From: Gammaproteobacteria bacterium | GTDB lineage: Bacteria > Pseudomonadota > Gammaproteobacteria > Immundisolibacterales > Immundisolibacteraceae | Assembly: GCA_003526065.1 (NCBI GenBank) | Contig: DQBD01000057.1 | Location: 11,208-22,906, forward strand | Length of the DNA stretch: 11,699 nt | Direction of reading: 5' to 3' | Shown: positions 8,212 to 11,699 of the stretch, piece after piece | Numbering within the stretch: the first letter of the stretch is position 1 | How the letters are laid out: every line of letters starts with the position of its first letter | Notes under the pieces: model-generated | Told to the model about the DNA's origin: nothing | The model's input: only the letters and a program-made list of their open reading frames with translations | Database searches by the model: none | Translations under genes and position numbers: made by a program

Positions 8212-8705
8212 GCACGATGAATGTCATTATCGACCCCGGCCTGTTGGCGCGGGTGGATGCCCTGCAACAGGCCTACGCGCATGCGCTGGACCGGCGCGAC
8301 ATGCAGGGCTGGCTGGCGAGTTTCTCCAGCACCGGGCGTTACGAGCTGACGTCGGCCGAGAACGTGCGTCTGGGCTTGCCGGTCGGCATGATGCTGGACG
8401 ACTGCCACGAGCGCCTGCGCGATCGCGTGAAGTACGTGAACGAGGTATGGAACCACGCGGTCGAGCACTACCAGCCACGGCACATGCTGTCGCGCGACCT
8501 GTGCGCCTGGAATGACGACGGCGCCATCGCGGCCAGCACCAATTTCTCGGTGTTCTACACCAGTGCCGAGGGCAAATCGTCGCTGCTGGCGACGGGGCAC
8601 TACGAGGACCTGATCGTGGAAGAGGATGGCGTGCTGCGCTTCGCCTCCAAGCGGGCGGTCATGGACACCGCCGTGCCTCCGCGCTACATCATCTATCCGC
8701 TCTGA
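8208..8705 (+). CDS. Ring-hydroxylating oxygenase small (beta) subunit
   Basis: Structural partner of the preceding alpha subunit, with the SnoaL/NTF2-like fold used by dioxygenase beta subunits to stabilise the alpha3-beta3 hexamer. At 165 residues it has the usual length. It shows the typical opening helix with ALDRRDMQGWLASFSSTGRYELTS, then a central R-H pair (QPRHMLSRD). The end, SKRAVMDTAVPPRYIIYPL, is characteristic of the family. The GTG start at 8208 overlaps the alpha stop as GTGA and has AGGTGA seven bases upstream. The ATG at 8217 is an alternative but is poorly spaced. The overlap implies translational coupling and 1:1 production. A terminator follows immediately. Confidence 0.93.
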   Translation: MSTMNVIIDPGLLARVDALQQAYAHALDRRDMQGWLASFSSTGRYELTSAENVRLGLPVGMMLDDCHERLRDRVKYVNEVWNHAVEHYQPRHMLSRDLCAWNDDGAIAASTNFSVFYTSAEGKSSLLATGHYEDLIVEEDGVLRFASKRAVMDTAVPPRYIIYPL

Positions 8706-8710
8706 GGTGG

Positions 8711-8750
8711 CCTTGCCGTGCGGTGTTCAGAACCGCGTCGGCAGGGTTTT
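8711..8750 (+). terminator. Rho-independent terminator of the Rieske operon, inside the 3' end of the convergent crp-like gene
   Basis: CCTTGCCG (8711-8718) pairs with CGGCAGGG (8739-8746) with one G-T wobble. GCGGT (8720-8724) pairs with ACCGC (8732-8736). A T/GT bulge separates the two stems and the loop is 7 bases. TTTT follows at 8747-8750, then CTT. This is a long GC-rich hairpin with a U-run, oriented for plus-strand transcription, starting six bases after the beta-subunit stop. The minus-strand side has no T-run, so it acts in one direction. It overlaps the last codons and stop of the convergent regulator gene. Confidence 0.8.
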
Positions 8751-9380
8751 CTTGAGCGTGATCTGCTGCCGGCTGGTCTCGACGTAGCCGCCCTTGCGCA
8801 GTTCGCGCAGGATGCGCGCTACCATCTCGCGTGAAGCGCCGCAGCGGGCAGCCAGCTCCCGTTGCGGCGGCGGATTGGGGATCAGCCACTGGCCATCGCG
8901 TTCGATGGCCAGTTCACCGAACAGACGTGCCAGGCGCTGGTAGACATCGCCGAGTGCGAAGCCGCGCACCGTCTCGGTCAACTCCCGCACGCGCCGGCCA
9001 AGCGTTTCGAGCAGTCGCTCCGTGGCTTCCGGGTAGCGCACCAGAATGCCGCGCAGCGCCGCGCCGGGTACCACCAGCACCCGTGCCGGCGTGGCAGTGA
9101 CCACCGATGCCGACCGCAGGCCGTCGCCCAGGATGGCCAATTCCCCGAACCAGTTGCCTGCCTTGAGGACATTGACGGTCGCCTCGCGTCCGTCGGCGCC
9201 GGTGATGAACACGCGCGCCTCGCCGGCCAGCAGGAAATACACTGCGGTGCTGGCTTCGTTTTCGCCGACCAGCCGGCAATGGCTGTCGACCGTGCGTACA
9301 CGGCCCAGTTGGGCGAGGCGGCGCAGATCCTCGGCCGACAAAGGCTGCAAAATGGAAAATTGGCTCAGTTCCGAGGTCAT
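8727..9380 (-). CDS. Crp/Fnr-family transcriptional regulator, CRP-like
   Basis: Cytoplasmic DNA-binding regulator of 217 residues: N-terminal cyclic-nucleotide-binding jelly roll (about 10-115), dimer helix (about 117-148), C-terminal winged helix (about 150-205). The phosphate-binding cassette GELAILGDGLRSAS keeps E80, R89 and S90, equivalent to CRP E72, R82 and S83, with a loop one residue shorter. The CRP dimer-helix pair T127/S128 appears as L134/T135. The recognition helix ASREMVARIL keeps R184, E185 and R189, matching the CRP residues that read TGTGA. The FNR cysteine cluster is absent (only C35 and C180), so it is not an iron-sulfur O2 sensor. It is divergent from the cyclase gene with 62 bases between starts and convergent with the Rieske operon. 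Effector and targets are inferred. Confidence 0.92.
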   Translation of the reverse strand: MTSELSQFSILQPLSAEDLRRLAQLGRVRTVDSHCRLVGENEASTAVYFLLAGEARVFITGADGREATVNVLKAGNWFGELAILGDGLRSASVVTATPARVLVVPGAALRGILVRYPEATERLLETLGRRVRELTETVRGFALGDVYQRLARLFGELAIERDGQWLIPNPPPQRELAARCGASREMVARILRELRKGGYVETSRQQITLKKTLPTRF

Positions 9381-9442
9381 GTTCAGCTCGGCGCTTTGTT
9401 TTGATTGTTAGCCGCAGGATTATTCGGCCGCTTGTGTCGCCG

Positions 9443-11479
9443 ATGCAAACCTGGGTGCCGTCCCGCCCGCAGCGGTTGCGCCAGGGAGGCGTGTTGCTGC
9501 TGGGGCTGTGGTTGACCGGGCTGCTGGTCTGGCAGTTGCCCGGCGTGGCGCAGTTGGAGCGGGACGTGGGCTTGCCGTGGCTGTTTGCGCGGCGCGGTGT
9601 CCAGGTCGTTCCGGTGGAGGCGCTGATCGTGGCGATCGACAGTGCCTCGGCCGATCGCCTGCGGCTGCCCGAGCGCTTCTCCCGGTGGCCGCGTCGGGTC
9701 TATGCGGCGCTGATCGACCGCCTGGCCGCCGCCGGCGCCGATGTCATAGCGATCGACGTGTTTTTTGCCGAGGCCCGTCATGGCGACGATGACGCGGCCC
9801 TGGCATCGGCCATTGCCCGGGCGGGGAACGTGGTCCTGTTTGGTCAGTTGCAGCGTCGCGTGCAGGCACTGCCCGGCGCGACCACCGAGGGCCAGGTACG
9901 GGTCGACCGGCTGCGGCCACCGTATCGTCCGTTTGCCGACGCGGCACGGGCGGTGGCGCCGTTCGTGCTCCCCAAGTCGCCGATCCGCGTCGACACTGTC
10001 TGGACCCACCACCCGGCCGTGCCGACATTGCCGACCCTGCCGGCCGCGACGGTGCTGGCCCAGGCCGGAGCGGTGCAATGCCCGGTCGGTCGGTCGGCGC
10101 CGGCCAGACAGCGGGCCGCATGTGATGTGTTGGCCGGCGGCCACGAGAGAATGCTCAATTTCTACGGGCCGCCGCGCACCCTGCCCATCGTTTCCGCTGC
10201 CGAAGTGCTGCGTGGGACGCTCCCGGACGTGTCGGGCCGCGCGGTTTTCATCGGCCATGCCGAACCGTACTTCCCCAATCAGCAGGACAGCTTTCTGACG
10301 GCAGTCAGCCGTCGTGACGGCCTCGACCTGTCGGGGGTCGAAATCGCCGCCACCGCGTACCTGAACCTCCTGCGTGACGAGTTTCTGCAACCGGCGCCGC
10401 CGCCGGTGGTGGCCGTCTGTTTGCTGGGCAGTGCGCTCTTGTTGGCAGGCGTGTGCGTATTCCTGCGCCGGCCGACGGCGGTGGTGCTGTCGATGGGGGC
10501 GTTGGCCGGGCTGGTCGCGCTCGGCGTGGTGGCGGCGTTTGCCGATTGGCATCTTTGGTTTCCGCTTGCGCCGTGGCTGGTACAGATTGCCTTGGCGCTG
10601 GCTGCGACCCTGGCGTTTCTGGCGCGCGACAGCGGGCGTGAGCGCACGCGGGTGGCGCAGGCATTTCGCCCGTACCTGCCGGCACATCTGGTCGAGCAGG
10701 TTGCCCGGGACGGCGGCAACCTGCCGGGCCGAGCTCACTCGGCGCCCGTGCGTGCGGTGTGCTTGGTCAGCGACGCGACCGGCTACACGGCCCTGGCCGA
10801 GCGGATGCCGGCCCGGGGGTTGCGTGAGCTGGTGAACGAGTACTACGCCACCCTGCTGGCACCGGTGCGTGAAGGGGGCGGGCTTGTCATGGACATCGTC
10901 GGTGACTCGGCGACCGCCGTGTGGCCGCTGGAGCATGTCGATCTCACGGTGCGCTTGCGCGCGTGCCGCGCGGCGGTCGGTATCGAGCAAGCACTCGCCG
11001 AACTGCCGTTGCCCGGTCATGGTTTGCCCACACGGGTCGGCCTGCATGTTGGCGATGTGTTGCTGGGGCCGGTCGGGGCGCTCGACCATTACGAATATCG
11101 CGCCATCGGCGACGCCGTGAACACGGCCAGTCGTATCGAGCAGTTGAACAAGCAGCTGGGCACGCGCGCGCTGGCGAGTGAAGCGGTCGTGCGCGGGGTG
11201 ACAGGCGTCGATTACCGCCTGGTTGGACGCTTCCGCTTGGCCGGAAAGACCGAAGTGTTGGCGATTTACGAGCTGCTGCGCGCGCCACGCCTGGCGCGGC
11301 AGCAGTTTTCGTCGGCGCTGGCGGCGCTGGCCTGCGGTGACTCGCGCGAGGCGCGGCGTCTGTTTCATGCCGTGTTGACGGTGGACGCCGGCGACACGGT
11401 CGCAGCGTTCTACGTCGGCCTCATCGACAACCAGGGTGATAAGCTGGGTCCGGATGGAGTTATCTCCATGTCCAAGTAG
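9443..11479 (+). CDS. CHASE2-domain membrane class III adenylate/guanylate cyclase
   Basis: Membrane receptor cyclase of 678 residues from the ATG at 9443. It has an N-terminal signal anchor at about 15-34, an extracytoplasmic CHASE2 sensor at about 50-315 (start LIVAIDSASADRL, then GADVIAIDVFFAE), and three membrane helices at about 322-341, 346-367 and 375-393. A cytoplasmic class III cyclase domain at about 430-605 and a short TPR-like tail follow. Metal-binding D444 (VSDATGYT) and D488 (IVGDS), and the catalytic N560 and R564 (VNTASR), are all present. The usual purine-selecting Lys position is D484 and the usual Asp/Thr position is R553. The product (cAMP or cGMP) is therefore not certain. 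The frame is open back to a TTG at 9401 and a GTG at 9434; no start has a clear ribosome-binding site. It is divergent from the CRP-like gene. Confidence 0.92.
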   Translation: MQTWVPSRPQRLRQGGVLLLGLWLTGLLVWQLPGVAQLERDVGLPWLFARRGVQVVPVEALIVAIDSASADRLRLPERFSRWPRRVYAALIDRLAAAGADVIAIDVFFAEARHGDDDAALASAIARAGNVVLFGQLQRRVQALPGATTEGQVRVDRLRPPYRPFADAARAVAPFVLPKSPIRVDTVWTHHPAVPTLPTLPAATVLAQAGAVQCPVGRSAPARQRAACDVLAGGHERMLNFYGPPRTLPIVSAAEVLRGTLPDVSGRAVFIGHAEPYFPNQQDSFLTAVSRRDGLDLSGVEIAATAYLNLLRDEFLQPAPPPVVAVCLLGSALLLAGVCVFLRRPTAVVLSMGALAGLVALGVVAAFADWHLWFPLAPWLVQIALALAATLAFLARDSGRERTRVAQAFRPYLPAHLVEQVARDGGNLPGRAHSAPVRAVCLVSDATGYTALAERMPARGLRELVNEYYATLLAPVREGGGLVMDIVGDSATAVWPLEHVDLTVRLRACRAAVGIEQALAELPLPGHGLPTRVGLHVGDVLLGPVGALDHYEYRAIGDAVNTASRIEQLNKQLGTRALASEAVVRGVTGVDYRLVGRFRLAGKTEVLAIYELLRAPRLARQQFSSALAALACGDSREARRLFHAVLTVDAGDTVAAFYVGLIDNQGDKLGPDGVISMSK

Positions 11480-11510
11480 TGATGCTGTTACGTCGCACAT
11501 GGGAGGGACG

Positions 11511-11644
11511 GTGAGGCGGTCGGGTTTGGGTCGGGCGGTGTTGATGGTGGCCCTGTTTCTCACGGTAACGGGGACGAAGGTGCAGGCCTGTGAGCGGTGG
11601 CTGGCACGTTTGGCCAGTGCCGAAGGGGCGGTACAGGGGCGGCT
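11511..11644 (+). CDS. Exported protein, probable FecR-domain protein, 3' truncated
   Basis: Only about 45 codons are readable before the sequence degrades. The start is basic (RRSGLGR), then a hydrophobic helix (AVLMVALFLTVTG) and a VQA cleavage site, so this is a signal peptide for export. The mature start CERWLARLASAEGAVQ resembles the first strand of FecR domains, often seen as ARLxSVEGxVxVRR. FecR-domain proteins are common companions of CHASE2 proteins, which supports the call, though it rests on few residues. GGAGGG at 11502-11507 is close to the GTG at 11511; an in-frame ATG at 11499 is an alternative. The cysteine just after VQA raises a lipoprotein possibility, but the Gln at -2 fits poorly. 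It lies 31 bases after the cyclase stop, probably in the same operon. Confidence 0.55.
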
Positions 11645-11699
11645 GGGGGGGGGGGGGGAGGGGGGGGGGCGCCCCCCCCCGGGGGTTCCCCCCCCCCCC
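11645..11699. other. Poly-G/poly-C low-complexity contig end, likely artefact
   Basis: The final 55 bases are almost only runs of G, then C, then G and C again, unlike anything else in the window. The run begins just where the FecR-like frame should continue with a normal codon mix. This is typical of failed base calls or assembly noise at a contig edge. Codons from about 11635 onward should not be trusted. Confidence 0.85.

Noticed and set aside
9401..9405. TTGAT as an FNR binding half-site
   Set aside because: No matching second half-site at the right distance, and the adjacent regulator lacks FNR cysteines and has CRP-type recognition residues.
9383..11563. Very long open frame on the minus strand opposite the CHASE2 cyclase (726 codons)
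   Set aside because: The translation is Arg/Gln/His-rich with no recognisable motif, while the plus strand encodes a clear cyclase. It is a shadow of GC-rich codon bias.

Overview
The window is GC-rich and almost fully coding, with strong codon bias in every gene. It looks like a chromosomal segment of a gammaproteobacterium. RsmJ and ZapE are typical of that class, and the succinate dehydrogenase iron-sulfur subunit is very close to the enterobacterial type. The orphan aromatic-type Rieske oxygenase would suit an environmental hydrocarbon or aromatics degrader, but I cannot name the genus from sequence alone. The last ~55 bases are poly-G/poly-C and look like a degraded contig end rather than genome.

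Layout. (1) 2-4088, plus strand: housekeeping block sdhA (5' truncated), sdhB, zapE, rsmJ. Genes are tightly packed or overlapping, so this is probably one transcription unit whose sdhCD part lies outside the window. (2) 4089-5759, plus strand: a leader with competing hairpins, an ACR3-family arsenite efflux permease, and a small two-CBS-domain protein with a polyproline tail. (3) 5772-6971, minus strand: an alkaline-phosphatase-superfamily phosphodiesterase, convergent with the CBS gene. (4) 7042-8705, plus strand: large and small subunits of a Rieske non-heme iron ring-hydroxylating oxygenase, coupled by a 4-bp overlap. A good Rho-independent terminator follows, and it lies inside the 3' end of the next, convergent gene. 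(5) 8727-11644: a Crp/Fnr-family regulator (minus) divergent from a membrane CHASE2-class III nucleotide cyclase (plus). The cyclase is followed by the start of an exported protein that resembles FecR-domain proteins.

How the genes may work together. SdhAB are the catalytic half of respiratory complex II. ZapE (division ATPase) and RsmJ (16S rRNA methyltransferase) ride behind them. The most interesting neighbourhood is 8.7-11.7 kb. A cyclase with an unusual nucleotide-recognition site sits back to back with a CRP-like protein that keeps the cyclic-nucleotide and DNA-contact residues, and a secreted FecR-like protein follows. This could be a local sense-signal-transcribe module, possibly controlling the adjacent Rieske oxygenase; that link is inference from position. 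No RNA genes, CRISPR arrays, insertion sequences or attachment sites were seen, and no stretch over about 300 bases lacks a gene.
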